From Acidobacteriota bacterium (GTDB lineage: Bacteria > Actinomycetota > Acidimicrobiia > Spongiisociales > ZC4RG35), in the NCBI GenBank assembly GCA_022573225.1, contig JACZUI010000028.1:1-35996 (forward strand): a stretch of 35,996 nt of DNA, in the 5' to 3' direction. Under the pieces are notes generated by a model. It saw only the letters and a list, made by a program, of their open reading frames with translations. It did not search any database and had not been told where the DNA came from. A program made the translations under genes and the position numbers. Positions 15,695-27,048 of this stretch are shown in pieces; within the stretch, counting starts at the first letter, position 1, and the number at the start of each line of letters is the position of its first letter.

Positions 15695-16500
15695 TCCTGG
15701 CCAGCGAGGAGTGCGACGTCGCCAACGAGGTGATCTGCGCACCTACGGACGTCAAAGAGCTTTTCGAGTTCGACGAGGCAATCTTCACGGTCTTTGGTGT
15801 CGGGGTCACCAAAACGATTTTTCTGATGTTTCTGGCTGCCTTTGTCGTAGTGGCGTTGCTCTACTTCGGGCTGAGAAAGCGTCAGCTGGTGCCATCCAAG
15901 TTCGGGTCTGCCATAGAAGCCCTGCTGGAGTTCGTTCGCGACGGCATTGCGAAGGATGTCATCGGCCCCGAGGGTTACAAGTACGTTCCGTACCTGACGG
16001 CGATCTTCTTCTTCATTCTGGTCGGCAATCTCTTCGAAGTCACCCCTTTCATCAACTTCCCGATCACGTCCCGGATGGCGATCCCTGCGTTCCTGGCAAT
16101 CGTCACTTATGTGATTTTCATCTTCATGGGGTTCGCCAAGAATGGATTCCGGTACTTGATCGACACGATCTGGCCAATGCATGTCCCCATCGGCCTGCGC
16201 TGGCTGGTCGGCCTCATCGAGCTGGTCTCGGTGTTCCTCCTTCGTCCCTTCACCCTTGCGGTGCGGCTCTTCGCCAACATGGTCGCGGGTCACCTCATGC
16301 TGACCCTTTTACTTGGTTCGGGGGTTATCTTCCTCACCGCCGTCGGCGACATCGGAATCCGAGCCCTCATCGGTATTCCGTGGTTCGTCCTGGGTGTCGC
16401 CATTTTTGTCTTTGAGGTCGTTGTCTCCGTCCTCCAGGCCTACATCTTCACTTTGTTGTCGGCTGTGTACATCCAGTCGTCTATCCAGTTCGAGCACTAA
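15682..16500 (+). CDS. atpB: ATP synthase subunit a
   Basis: The 272-residue membrane subunit forms the proton half-channels of Fo. The essential arginine is R195 in LRPFTLAVRLFANMVAGH, matching E. coli R210. YVPYLTAIFFFILVGNLFEVTPF and the C-terminal VSVLQAYIFTLLSAVYIQSS are family signatures. An N-terminal stretch with two cysteines (C11, C19) precedes the first helix. The TTG at 15682 is supported by GGGAG at good spacing and by the 13-nt overlap with the preceding gene. The stop is followed at once by the atpE ribosome site. Confidence 0.95.
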   Translation: MGEVILASEECDVANEVICAPTDVKELFEFDEAIFTVFGVGVTKTIFLMFLAAFVVVALLYFGLRKRQLVPSKFGSAIEALLEFVRDGIAKDVIGPEGYKYVPYLTAIFFFILVGNLFEVTPFINFPITSRMAIPAFLAIVTYVIFIFMGFAKNGFRYLIDTIWPMHVPIGLRWLVGLIELVSVFLLRPFTLAVRLFANMVAGHLMLTLLLGSGVIFLTAVGDIGIRALIGIPWFVLGVAIFVFEVVVSVLQAYIFTLLSAVYIQSSIQFEH

Positions 16501-16734
<234 letters not shown>

Positions 16735-16744
16735 AGCGAAGCGC

Positions 16745-17290
16745 ATGTATCTGTTGAACACAGCGCTGGTCTTGGCTCAGGAAGAGAGCACCTCCAACGT
16801 CGCGTTGGTGCTTCCGGAACGCTCTGAGCTGATTGCCGGAATCCTTGCTTTCGGGATTGTCTTCTTCTTTGTCTGGCGTTGGGCGCTCCCGACGATGAAC
16901 AAGACCCTCGAAGCTCGGAACGAGGCCATCGCAGGCAAGATCGCCGAAGCCGAGAAAGCCAAGGTCGAGGCCGAGAACCTATTGGCCGACTACAAGTCAC
17001 AGCTTGCCGAGGCCAAGGCCCATGGAAACGAGATTGTCGAGGAAGCGCGGGGCGCTGCCCAACACGTAAAGGACGACATGATCGCCAGGGCCGAGAGCGA
17101 TGCCGAGAGAATTCGGATCAAGGCTCGTGATGAGGCCGAGACGGAGAAGGCTCGAGCCCTCTCCGACGCGAGGGCTCAGGTTGGTGATATCTCGGTGGAT
17201 CTTGCGGGACGAATCGTTGGCCAGTCGCTCGATGCCGATGCCCACAAGGATCTAGTCGAGCGTTACCTGGCAGATCTGGAGAAGTTGTAA
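16745..17290 (+). CDS. atpF: ATP synthase subunit b
   Basis: The 181-residue peripheral-stalk subunit has one transmembrane helix near the N-terminus (about 29-48, LIAGILAFGIVFFFVWRWAL) and then a long charged helix rich in Ala, Glu and Lys to about residue 150 that dimerises as a coiled coil. The conserved start of the cytoplasmic helix, MNKTLEARNEAIAGKIAEAE, is present. The extra N-terminal segment of about 25 residues before the helix is common in actinobacteria. The stop directly abuts the atpH start. Confidence 0.93.
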   Translation: MYLLNTALVLAQEESTSNVALVLPERSELIAGILAFGIVFFFVWRWALPTMNKTLEARNEAIAGKIAEAEKAKVEAENLLADYKSQLAEAKAHGNEIVEEARGAAQHVKDDMIARAESDAERIRIKARDEAETEKARALSDARAQVGDISVDLAGRIVGQSLDADAHKDLVERYLADLEKL

Positions 17291-17821
17291 GTGGGCGATC
17301 GGATCGCCGGGTATGCCAGCGGAATATTCGAGCTGGCGAAAGCCGAAGATGAGCTCGAGCGTGTGGAAGACGAGTTGTTCGCCGTGGCTCAGGCCCTCGA
17401 TGGGTCTGCCGACCTGCGATCTGCCCTCACCGATCCGCAACTCCCACTGGAAAGGAAGCAGGCAATCGTCGATGACCTACTGGAGGGACGTGCTTCGTCC
17501 CTCACTGTTGGCCTCATTCAGCTTGTCCTTGGTCAGGGGCGCTCCTCAGAACTGCCAGCCATTGCGAGGGCTCTCCTCGAGAAAGCCGCAGAGTCTCGCG
17601 ACAGGGCCGTCGCCGAGGTCCGATCGGCCGTTGCGTTGGACGACGAGACAGTTGAGCGTCTTGCCGCGGCTCTCGGCAGGGCCACCGGAAAGAAAGTCGA
17701 AGTGAAGGTCATCGTGGATGAAACCGTGATCGGCGGGATCGTCGCCCGAGTGGGCGACATCGTCATCGACGGTTCCATCGCAAAGCGGGTTGAGTCGCTT
17801 CGCCAGGCCGTGCAGAGCTAG
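17291..17821 (+). CDS. atpH: ATP synthase subunit delta
   Basis: The 176-residue protein joins the top of F1 to the b stalk. The N-terminal helical domain (about 1-105) and the C-terminal beta part with [36 protein letters not shown] are typical. It is a plain delta, not the b-delta fusion found in mycobacteria, because a separate b gene precedes it. The GTG start immediately follows the atpF stop. A 50-nt gap separates it from atpA. Confidence 0.93.
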   Translation: MGDRIAGYASGIFELAKAEDELERVEDELFAVAQALDGSADLRSALTDPQLPLERKQAIVDDLLEGRASSLTVGLIQLVLGQGRSSELPAIARALLEKAAESRDRAVAEVRSAVALDDETVERLAAALGRATGKKVEVKVIVDETVIGGIVARVGDIVIDGSIAKRVESLRQAVQS

Positions 17822-17871
17822 GGAGATACACATGTGCCAACGGTGCTCCGCAACAGCCTCCAAGGAGATAT

Positions 17872-19410
17872 ATGTCTGATTTGACAATTACCGCCGATCA
17901 AATCACCGAGACCCTTAGGACCCAGCTCGCAGACTGGAGCCCGGATCTCGACAAGGAGACGGTTGGTTATGTAACCGCTATTGCCGACGGTGTGGCCCGA
18001 GTAGAGGGCCTGCCAAAAGTGATGGCCTCAGAATTGCTCGAATTCCCAGGTGGGCTCACAGGGGTAACACTCAACATCGACGAGGATGATCTTGGTGTGG
18101 TGCTCCTCGGTGAGGCCAGCCATATCGAGGAGGGGGACCCGGTCAAGCAGACCGGAACCGTTCTCTCCGCGCCGGTGGGTGATGGGCTGTTGGGCCGGGT
18201 AATCGACCCGTTGGGCAACCCAATCGACGGCAAGGGGCCGATCAACACCACCGAGCGGCGTCTTCTGGAGACTCAAGCCCCATCGGTAATCGAGAGGCAG
18301 CCTGTCAACGAACCGCTCCAGACCGGTATCAAGGCCATTGACTCGATGACTCCGATCGGTCGCGGTCAGCGTCAGCTGATCATTGGCGATCGCCAGACCG
18401 GGAAGACTGCGCTCCTGGTCGACACCATCATCAACCAGAAGGTCAACCAGGGCACCGACCAGCAGGTCAAGTGCATATATGTGGCCATTGGCCAGAAGAA
18501 CTCGACCGTGGCCGAGGTTGTATCCACTCTGGAAGAGCATGGCGCGATGGAGTACACAGTTGTGGTGATTGCCTCGGCGTCGGCCGGTCCCGCCATCCAG
18601 ATGTACGCCCCTTATGCCGGTTCGGCAATCGGTCAGCATTGGATGTACAACGGCGAACACGCACTTGTCATTTTCGATGACCTCTCCAAACAGGCGGTTG
18701 CATACCGCGAGATCTCGTTGTTGCTGCGACGCCCCCCCGGCCGCGAGGCCTACCCCGGGGACATTTTCTATCTCCACAGTCGGCTTCTGGAGCGTTGCGC
18801 CAAGCTTTCGGATGAGCTCGGTGGCGGTTCGCTCACAGGTCTGCCGGTGATCGAGACCAAGGCCAACGACATCTCGGCTTATATCCCGACGAACGTGATT
18901 TCTATCACTGACGGTCAGTGTTTCCTGGAGACCGACCTGTTCTATCAGGGTGTGCGGCCCGCGCTGAACGCCGGCACATCCGTCTCCCGAGTCGGTGGTG
19001 CTGCCCAGATCAGCGCTATGAAAAAGATTGCCGGCCCGTTGCGTCTCAATCTGGCTCAGTATCGAGAGCTGGCGGCTTTCGCCGAGTTCGGCTCCGAACT
19101 CGACGCGGTTTCGCTTGCACAGTTGGAGCGGGGTCGCCGCGTTGTCGAGGTTCTCAAGCAACCGCAGTTCGTTCCGATGCCGGTTGAGGAACAGGTGGTT
19201 GTTGTCTATGCGGTCACCGAGGGCCACACCGACGACGTGGCAGTGAAAGACATCGGCCGGTTCGAAACGGAGCTTCTTGCGTCGATCAGGACCAGACACC
19301 AAGTCCTTCTCGACCAGATTCGAGACACCGGAAAGCTTCCCGAAGGCGACGCGCTGGGAGAGGCAATCGACGCATTCAAGGAGACCTTCGAGGGGTCGGC
19401 GGGAGAGTAG
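17872..19410 (+). CDS. atpA: ATP synthase subunit alpha
   Basis: The 512-residue F1 subunit carries the non-catalytic nucleotide sites and the regulatory half of each interface. The P-loop GDRQTGKT lies at 172-179; the [26 protein letters not shown] segment and [10 protein letters not shown] are standard. AAGGAG precedes the ATG at ideal spacing, the best ribosome site of the operon, in line with the three copies needed per complex. A 497-residue minus-strand frame opposite is an antisense shadow. Confidence 0.97.
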   Translation: MSDLTITADQITETLRTQLADWSPDLDKETVGYVTAIADGVARVEGLPKVMASELLEFPGGLTGVTLNIDEDDLGVVLLGEASHIEEGDPVKQTGTVLSAPVGDGLLGRVIDPLGNPIDGKGPINTTERRLLETQAPSVIERQPVNEPLQTGIKAIDSMTPIGRGQRQLIIGDRQTGKTALLVDTIINQKVNQGTDQQVKCIYVAIGQKNSTVAEVVSTLEEHGAMEYTVVVIASASAGPAIQMYAPYAGSAIGQHWMYNGEHALVIFDDLSKQAVAYREISLLLRRPPGREAYPGDIFYLHSRLLERCAKLSDELGGGSLTGLPVIETKANDISAYIPTNVISITDGQCFLETDLFYQGVRPALNAGTSVSRVGGAAQISAMKKIAGPLRLNLAQYRELAAFAEFGSELDAVSLAQLERGRRVVEVLKQPQFVPMPVEEQVVVVYAVTEGHTDDVAVKDIGRFETELLASIRTRHQVLLDQIRDTGKLPEGDALGEAIDAFKETFEGSAGE

Positions 19411-19414
19411 ACAG

Positions 19415-21772
<2,358 letters not shown>

Positions 21773-21773
<1 letters not shown>

Positions 21774-22102
21774 TGGCTAAGCCATTCCAAGTCGATGTTG
21801 TCTCGCCGGAGGCGACAGTGTGGAGCGGGCAGGCGACGTTCCTGGTCGCCAGGACGCCAGAGGGCGAACTTGGCATCATGGCCGACCATGAGGCACTGAT
21901 GGGAGCCCTCGTCACCGGGCCGGTGATCGTGGAGGACGAGTCCGGCCAGCGGACCACTATCGGAGTCCACGGCGGGTTTCTTCAGGTGCTCAACAACCAG
22001 GTGACGCTGATCACCGACCGCGCCGAGATCGCGGAGGGTGGCCGCGACGATGCCCAAGCCGTGGCCGAGCGGCTTGCCTCCCAAGAGGCGGCCGACGAAT
22101 AG
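21773..22102 (+). CDS. atpC: ATP synthase subunit epsilon (short form)
   Basis: The 109-residue protein forms the rotor foot with gamma and c. The beta-sandwich is complete (FQVDVVSPEATVWSGQATFLVARTPEGELGIMADHEAL through VTLITDRAEIAE). The C-terminal two-helix domain that inhibits ATP hydrolysis in other bacteria is cut to one short helix of about 18 residues. Such shortening suggests weak or absent epsilon inhibition. The GTG start overlaps the atpD stop by 1 nt. It ends the operon, 9 nt from a convergent gene, with no hairpin terminator between. Confidence 0.92.
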
Positions 22103-22111
22103 TCCTGAGGG

Positions 22112-22546
22112 TCAATCGAGGCTGGCGGCAAACCCTTTGACGGCCTCGGGGAATCCAGAGCCGATGCTGCCGGCGATTACCGGGAAGAACATCGATGACA
22201 GGATTCCCAAACTTTCCACACTCAGGGTGACGGTCAAGTCGCTGCCAGTTCCCGACGGGGCGATTTCCACCGAAAGGACACCATTGACCTCCGAAGTCTT
22301 GATGTTCCAGGTCATCGACTCGCCCTCGATCCGGTCAGCCGGTGTGGCTTGCCCCAGGTACGTTTTGCCCGCGGCAACGCTCTCGAAGGAGAACCCCCGG
22401 AGTGCGCCGACCGAGTCGATCACCGGGTCGAAGACCCGGTCGACTCCCGGGATGGCTTCCCACGTCTGGGGTTTTTGAAGTGCGATCCACACCTCTTCGG
22501 GAGAGGCGAATGTGCTGGCAGTTTGGGTGAAAGTCTGTGTGGGCAC
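22112..22546 (-). CDS. SRPBCC (START/Bet v1-like) superfamily protein
   Basis: This 144-residue single-domain protein begins FTQTASTFASPEEVWIALQKPQTWEAIPGVDRV, the usual opening of the CoxG/polyketide-cyclase branch of the SRPBCC fold. An amphipathic last helix (IAGSIGSGFPEAVKGFAASL) follows. These proteins bind hydrophobic ligands or lipids in a deep pocket; no ligand can be named here. The gene is convergent with atpC and 9 nt from it. It begins 77 nt from the toxin-antitoxin pair on the other strand. Confidence 0.75.
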   Translation of the reverse strand: MPTQTFTQTASTFASPEEVWIALQKPQTWEAIPGVDRVFDPVIDSVGALRGFSFESVAAGKTYLGQATPADRIEGESMTWNIKTSEVNGVLSVEIAPSGTGSDLTVTLSVESLGILSSMFFPVIAGSIGSGFPEAVKGFAASLD

Positions 22547-22585
22547 GGCGGCAACCTAACAAGTAGCTCGGCTCGTTCTCCTCCA

Positions 22586-22612
22586 CTACAGGGACTAAGC
22601 TAGTCCGTATAG
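22586..22612. promoter_or_regulatory. Palindromic operator before the toxin-antitoxin genes
   Basis: A 27-nt dyad with 10 of 12 paired positions is centred on GGACTA-AGC-TAGTCC (22592-22606). It ends 11 nt before the antitoxin ATG and touches its ribosome site AGAGGAG. Phd-type antitoxins repress their own operon through such a dyad. Confidence 0.6.
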
Positions 22613-22623
22613 AGGAGATAACG

Positions 22624-22848
22624 ATGCCGAACATCCACGAAACCAAAACCCATCTCTCCAAGTTGATCCAGCGGGTCGAGCAGGGGGAGGAAATCGTGAT
22701 CAGCCGCGCTGGGAAGCCGGTGGCAAGGATGGTGCCGTACCTGGGCGAGCCGGTGAGGAAGCCCGGGGTCTGGAAGGGGAAGATTTGGATGTCTGAGGAC
22801 TTCGACGCGGTCGATGAGGAGATCACCGCTCTCTTCTACGTTGAGTGA
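22624..22848 (+). CDS. Type II antitoxin, Phd/YefM family
   Basis: The 74-residue protein has the Phd/YefM DNA-binding fold in its N-terminal half: NIHETKTHLSKLIQRVEQGEEIVISRAGKPVARMVP. The C-terminal part (KIWMSEDFDAVDEEITALFYVE) is the toxin-binding tail, ending in the acidic and aromatic residues usual for antitoxins paired with PIN toxins. AGGAG lies close before the ATG. The stop overlaps the toxin start by one base (TGATG), so the pair is translationally coupled. Confidence 0.9.
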   Translation: MPNIHETKTHLSKLIQRVEQGEEIVISRAGKPVARMVPYLGEPVRKPGVWKGKIWMSEDFDAVDEEITALFYVE

Positions 22849-23219
22849 TGCGCATTCTTCTCGACACGCATGTGCTCCTTTGGTGGCTCGGCGCGAGTTC
22901 GCGTCTTTCCAAGCGTCACGCAGGATTGATCGAGTCGGACACCACTGAGGTCCTGGTCAGCGCGGCCACCGCTTGGGAGATCGGAATCAAGAAGGCGATC
23001 GGGAAGCTGACATCCCCGGATGACTTGCCAGGTGCCCTGGAAGCATCATTGATTGAACCGTTGGAAGTCACCGTTGAGCATGGTTGGGCGGTGGGATACC
23101 TTCCCAACCACCATGGAGATCCCTTCGATCGTCTCCTTGTCGCCCAGGCTCAGATCGAGGGGCTGACCATCGCAACCGTCGATCCGGTATTCAGCCTGTA
23201 CGACGTTCCGACGATCTAG
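22848..23219 (+). CDS. PIN-domain ribonuclease toxin, VapC-like
   Basis: The 123-residue protein is a PIN nuclease. The acidic metal-binding residues are D6 (RILLDTHVLLWW), E44 (TAWEIGIK), D91/D94 (GDPFDRLLVAQA) and D112 (IATVDPVF). This is the LLDTHxLLWW subgroup that usually pairs with a Phd-type antitoxin, as here. Toxins of this kind cut tRNA or rRNA when the antitoxin is degraded. A GTG three bases upstream is an alternative start. All catalytic residues are present, so it is probably functional. Confidence 0.92.
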   Translation: MRILLDTHVLLWWLGASSRLSKRHAGLIESDTTEVLVSAATAWEIGIKKAIGKLTSPDDLPGALEASLIEPLEVTVEHGWAVGYLPNHHGDPFDRLLVAQAQIEGLTIATVDPVFSLYDVPTI

Positions 23220-23281
23220 ACCACCAACCAGCTGGAGTAGCGGGGGCTGCGCCCGTAACCTGGCGACGATCCCTCTCAGTC

Positions 23282-24880
23282 ATGTTGATTGCACGCGACC
23301 TTCGCATTGATGTTGGGCCCCGGACTCTGATCACAGGGGCCTCCTTCAGTGTGCAGTCGGGGGATCGAATCGGACTTGTGGGGCGCAATGGCGCGGGCAA
23401 GACGACCTTGATGAGGACCCTGATCGGGGAGCTGGTTCCCGTGGAGGGCTCGGTTCTGCGCTCAGGCACGATCAGCTACTTCTCACAGGAAGCGGCACTT
23501 CCGGCATTGGAGCATCCTGACGCCACGGCCCTGGAGCGGGTTCTGATGGCCCGGGACATTGGTGCGATGCAGCGGCGGATCGAGGAGGCACGACATCGGC
23601 TTCACGATCTGACCGGCGACGACCGCGATCGGGGCATTGCCCGGTTCAGCCGGCTTCACGATGAGTTCGAGGCGAAAGGCGGGTTCGTCGCCGAGGCCGA
23701 GGCCAAGCGGATCTCGGCCGCGCTCGGCATCGGCAACGACGAACTGACCCAGCCCGTTGTCACCATGTCCGGCGGGCAGCGGCGACGGGTCGAGTTGGCT
23801 CGCATCCTTTTCGCGGAAACGGACATCATGGTGCTCGACGAACCAACCAACCACCTCGACCTCGACGCGAAGGGCTGGCTGATCGAGTACTTGAGCACCT
23901 ATCGGGGCGGCATGCTGGTGGTCTCTCACGATCTTCCGCTGCTCGACGAGGCGATCACCGAAGTGCTCGCGCTGGAGCATGGTGAGATCGAGCCCTATAG
24001 GGGCAACTACTCCCACTATCTGGTGGAACGTGTGGCGAGACGGGATCGGAAGGCAAAACAGCGTCGTCATCAGGATCAGCACATTGCCCGACTCGAGGAG
24101 AACATCCGTCGATTCAAGGGAACAACCGAGAAGATGGCCAAAGTCGCCCGCGCCATGGAGACGCGTGTCGAGCGGATGAAGCGCGAGTTGGTGGAGATTC
24201 AGAAGAGTGGAAAGAAGGTTCGACTCTCGTTTCCCCAACCGATCAAGTCGGGTCGCGTGCCGTTGTCTGCGTTCGGTCTCGCCAAGTCCTTTGGAGACAA
24301 CCTCGTCTTCGTCGACATCGAGTTCGCGGTGGAAAGGGAAGAGCGGATGCTGTTGATTGGCCTCAACGGCGCCGGCAAGACCACCTTGCTCAGGATTCTT
24401 GCCGGGGTGGAGACCGCTGATCTCGGTGAGGTCTCGCTTGGACACAAGGCATCTCTGGGGTATTACGCCCAGGAGCACGAGCAGATCCAGGGGGGTAAGT
24501 CGGTGTTGGAGCACATGCGGGAAGCGGCCCAGCTTCCTGAACAGATGCTGCGAGGGCTGCTTGGGCTTTTCCTTCTGGCGGACAAGGTGTCCCAGGATGC
24601 GTCGACTCTGTCCGGCGGAGAGAAGACCAAGCTGGCTCTGGCGATGCTGGTTGCGTCCCGGCCCAATGTCCTGCTGCTCGACGAGCCGACCAACAACCTC
24701 GATCCGCAGGCCAAGGAGGCCTTGCTCGACGCGCTGACTCTCTACGAAGGGACCATCATCCTGGTGAGCCATGACACCGACTTCGTGGCACAACTGGCCC
24801 CGGATCGTGCGGTGCTGATGCCCGACGGCGAGATGAAGTTCTTCGACGAGGAACTGCTCGATCTGGTGGCGTTGGCCTAA
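23282..24880 (+). CDS. ABC-F family ATPase
   Basis: The 532-residue protein has two ABC ATPase domains and no membrane part. The first has Walker A GRNGAGKT (34-41), signature MSGGQRRRVEL and Walker B IMVLDEPTNHLDLD; the second has GLNGAGKT, LSGGEKTKLALAM and VLLLDEPTNNLDPQ. Between them lies a basic coiled linker (RRDRKAKQRRHQDQHIARLEENIRRFKGTTEKMAKVARAME region) that in ABC-F proteins enters the ribosomal E site. Members relieve stalled ribosomes or protect against ribosome-binding antibiotics; which applies here cannot be told. The frame extends upstream into the toxin gene, but MLIARDLRI at 23282 is the natural N-terminus. There is no strong ribosome site. Confidence 0.93.
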   Translation: MLIARDLRIDVGPRTLITGASFSVQSGDRIGLVGRNGAGKTTLMRTLIGELVPVEGSVLRSGTISYFSQEAALPALEHPDATALERVLMARDIGAMQRRIEEARHRLHDLTGDDRDRGIARFSRLHDEFEAKGGFVAEAEAKRISAALGIGNDELTQPVVTMSGGQRRRVELARILFAETDIMVLDEPTNHLDLDAKGWLIEYLSTYRGGMLVVSHDLPLLDEAITEVLALEHGEIEPYRGNYSHYLVERVARRDRKAKQRRHQDQHIARLEENIRRFKGTTEKMAKVARAMETRVERMKRELVEIQKSGKKVRLSFPQPIKSGRVPLSAFGLAKSFGDNLVFVDIEFAVEREERMLLIGLNGAGKTTLLRILAGVETADLGEVSLGHKASLGYYAQEHEQIQGGKSVLEHMREAAQLPEQMLRGLLGLFLLADKVSQDASTLSGGEKTKLALAMLVASRPNVLLLDEPTNNLDPQAKEALLDALTLYEGTIILVSHDTDFVAQLAPDRAVLMPDGEMKFFDEELLDLVALA

Positions 24881-24918
24881 AGGCCCGTCTCACCTGGTTC
24901 CGTAGCTCTGATTAGACA

Positions 24919-24934
24919 AACGAACGTTCGTTCG
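24919..24934. promoter_or_regulatory. PaaR/TetR-type operator of the paa operon
   Basis: AACGAACGTTCGTT (24919-24932) is a perfect 14-bp palindrome. The overlapping CGAACGTTCGTTCG (24921-24934) fits the pattern CNAACG-NN-CGTTNG described for the TetR-family repressor PaaR of Thermus. It covers the expected -35 region of the paaA promoter, and a TetR gene closes the operon. Confidence 0.7.
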
Positions 24935-24953
24935 TCTGTCTGTCTGTCTGTTG
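24934..24953 (+). repeat. GTCT microsatellite in the paa promoter
   Basis: Four and a half copies of GTCT lie between the operator and the -10-like TACCAT. They form part of the spacer between -35 and -10, so a change in copy number would alter promoter spacing by 4 nt steps. Confidence 0.7.
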
Positions 24954-24959
24954 TACCAT
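24954..24959 (+). promoter_or_regulatory. -10-like element, probable leaderless start of paaA
   Basis: TACCAT (24954-24959), preceded by TG, ends 7 nt before the paaA ATG, and no ribosome site is present. Transcription would begin at or next to the A of the start codon. Confidence 0.45.
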
Positions 24960-24966
24960 TTGTCTC

Positions 24967-25896
24967 ATGACACCCGAGGAGCGTTTTGACGCAGTCGTCG
25001 CCGCGGAAGACAAGATCGAGCCCACCGACTGGATGCCGGAGGGGTACCGCAAGACCTTGATCCGCCAGATCGCCCAACACGCCCATTCCGAGATCATCGG
25101 GATGCAACCCGAAGGCAACTGGATCACACGTGCGCCGACGCTGCATCGCAAGGCAATACTGATGGCCAAGGTCCAGGACGAGGCAGGGCACGGTCTATAC
25201 CTCTACGCCGCAGCAGAGACCCTTGGCGTGAAGCGTGACCAACTCCAAGAGCTGCTTCATCAGGGCAAGCACAAGTACTCATCGATCTTCAACTACCCGA
25301 CTTTGAGTTGGTCCGACATGGGGGCCATCGGCTGGCTGGTCGACGGCGCTGCCATCACCAACCAGGTGATGCTCACCCGGTGCTCATACGGCCCTTATGC
25401 CAGGGCCATGGTCCGTATCTGCAAGGAGGAGTCGTTTCATCAGCGTCAGGGCTACGAGCTGTTGATCAGGCTGTGCCAGGGCACGCCCGAGCAGAAGGCA
25501 ATGGCTCAGGATTCGCTGAATCGTTGGTGGTGGCCGGCCCTGATGATGTTCGGGCCTCCTGACTCCGAGTCGACCCACACCGAGCAGTCGATGACCTGGA
25601 AGATCAAGAGGGTTACCAACGACGATCTCCGGCAACAGTTCGTAGACATGACTGTTCCCCAGGCCGAGTACCTGGGTTTGGAGATACCGGACCCCGAACT
25701 GACCTGGAATGAGGGGCGTGGCCACTATGACTTCGGACCTATCGATTGGGAGGAGTTCTGGGCGGTGGTAAAGGGCAACGGCCCGATGAACCGGGAACGC
25801 ATCGAGCACAAATTGAAAGCCTGGGAGGACGGTGCGTGGGTGCGAGAGGCTGCGGCCGCTCATGCGATCAAGAAGACAGCGCGTTCGGCGGCTTGA
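24967..25896 (+). CDS. paaA: Phenylacetyl-CoA epoxidase, catalytic subunit A
   Basis: The 309-residue diiron subunit epoxidises phenylacetyl-CoA to ring-1,2-epoxyphenylacetyl-CoA in aerobic phenylacetate breakdown. Iron ligands include E42 (HAHSEIIG), E72/H75 ([13 protein letters not shown]) and the later KEESFHQ pair. [17 protein letters not shown] and [15 protein letters not shown] are strongly conserved in PaaA. The ATG lacks a ribosome site and sits 7 nt behind a -10-like element, so its message is probably leaderless. It is the first gene of paaABCDE-tetR. Confidence 0.96.
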   Translation: MTPEERFDAVVAAEDKIEPTDWMPEGYRKTLIRQIAQHAHSEIIGMQPEGNWITRAPTLHRKAILMAKVQDEAGHGLYLYAAAETLGVKRDQLQELLHQGKHKYSSIFNYPTLSWSDMGAIGWLVDGAAITNQVMLTRCSYGPYARAMVRICKEESFHQRQGYELLIRLCQGTPEQKAMAQDSLNRWWWPALMMFGPPDSESTHTEQSMTWKIKRVTNDDLRQQFVDMTVPQAEYLGLEIPDPELTWNEGRGHYDFGPIDWEEFWAVVKGNGPMNRERIEHKLKAWEDGAWVREAAAAHAIKKTARSAA

Positions 25897-25907
25897 GGAG
25901 ATAGGCG

Positions 25908-26252
25908 ATGACATACGACGTTCCAGTTGCCCCGGGCGAAAGCGGGGACATCGAAACCACCACCAACAGTGGCGGCGACGTCTGGCCTATGTGGGAGGTG
26001 TTCGTCCGTGCCAGGCGGGGGATATCCCACGTACACATCGGCAGCCTCCATGCTTCCGATCCGGAGGCCGCGCTCCAGAACGCCCGTGACGTGTACACCC
26101 GCCGGGGCGAGGGCGTAAGCGTTTGGGTGGTTCGCAGCGCTGACGTTCATTCCTTCGAGCCGGAGGACGCGGTCGACTACATAGATGCCAACGAGAAGGT
26201 CTATCGGCTCGCCACCACTTACGAAATCCCCGACGAAGTGGGCCAGATGTGA
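25908..26252 (+). CDS. paaB: Phenylacetyl-CoA epoxidase, subunit B
   Basis: The 114-residue bridging subunit holds PaaAC heterodimers together. The core WPMWEVFVRARRGISHVHIGSLHASDPEAALQNARDVYTRRGEGVSVWVV is the PaaB signature. The protein has an N-terminal extension of about 25 residues (VPVAPGESGDIETTTNSGG) compared with the E. coli protein of about 95. GAGGAGAT precedes the ATG. It follows paaA after 11 nt. Confidence 0.95.
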   Translation: MTYDVPVAPGESGDIETTTNSGGDVWPMWEVFVRARRGISHVHIGSLHASDPEAALQNARDVYTRRGEGVSVWVVRSADVHSFEPEDAVDYIDANEKVYRLATTYEIPDEVGQM

Positions 26253-26289
26253 TCAGGGCGAGACCTTTCGGTCGTAAACCACCTCCCCA

Positions 26290-27048
26290 ATGAGCGAATA
26301 CATCCTCAGTGATGCCCCGCAAGGGACACCGAGCCCCGACTTGGGCGACCATTTCATCTTTCTCCTTGCGCACGCCGACGACAACATGGTGCTGGCCCAG
26401 CGCCTCGGAGAGTGGATCTCGAAGGCACCCGAACTGGAAGAAGACATCGCCATGGGCAACTTCGCTCTCGACCATTTGGGGGTGGCCAGGGCGCTGTATA
26501 CCCACGCAGGTGAGGTTGAGGGCAAGGGCCGGGGCGAGGACAAACTGGCCATGTACCGCAGCGAACGCGAGTTCATGAACGTGCTTCTGGTGGAGCGCCC
26601 CAATGGTGACTTCGCTCACACGATGGTCCGTCAGTTCTTGTTCGATGCCTACCAGGTGGAGTTGTGGTCTTACCTGTCCGGATCCGACGACGAAACACTT
26701 GCAGGAATCGCGGGCCGGGCACTCAAGGAGGCCACCTATCACCTCAGGCATTCGTCCGCATGGGTGATTCGCCTCGGTGACGGGACCGACGAGTCCAACC
26801 GGCGGACCCAAAAGGCGTTGGACCGACTGTGGAAGTACACCGCCGAGTTGTTCGAGGGGGAGAGCGAGCGCTATCGCAGTGCCTGGGAGTCGACCGTTGC
26901 CAACGTCTTCGATGAAGCTCACATGGCGATTCCCGAAGACCCCTATCAGCGCAGTGGCGGGCGTCGCGGGTTTCACAGCGAGCATCTCGGGTTCCTCATT
27001 GCCGAGATGCAATGGATGCAACGCAGTTACCCGGGGTTGGAATGGTGA
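26290..27048 (+). CDS. paaC: Phenylacetyl-CoA epoxidase, structural subunit C
   Basis: The 252-residue paralog of PaaA lacks the diiron ligands and supports the catalytic subunit. GDHFIFLLAHADDNMVLAQRLGEWISKAPELEEDIAMGNFALDHLGVAR and the C-terminal GRRGFHSEHLGFLIAEMQWMQRSYPGLEW are family signatures. It lies 37 nt after paaB. Its 3' end overlaps paaD by 7 nt (or more if the upstream paaD ATG is used). Confidence 0.95.
   Translation: MSEYILSDAPQGTPSPDLGDHFIFLLAHADDNMVLAQRLGEWISKAPELEEDIAMGNFALDHLGVARALYTHAGEVEGKGRGEDKLAMYRSEREFMNVLLVERPNGDFAHTMVRQFLFDAYQVELWSYLSGSDDETLAGIAGRALKEATYHLRHSSAWVIRLGDGTDESNRRTQKALDRLWKYTAELFEGESERYRSAWESTVANVFDEAHMAIPEDPYQRSGGRRGFHSEHLGFLIAEMQWMQRSYPGLEW

Noticed and set aside
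23483-24793. 436-residue minus-strand frame opposite the ABC-F gene
   Set aside because: Antisense shadow with no domain or ribosome site; both ABC domains are on the plus strand.
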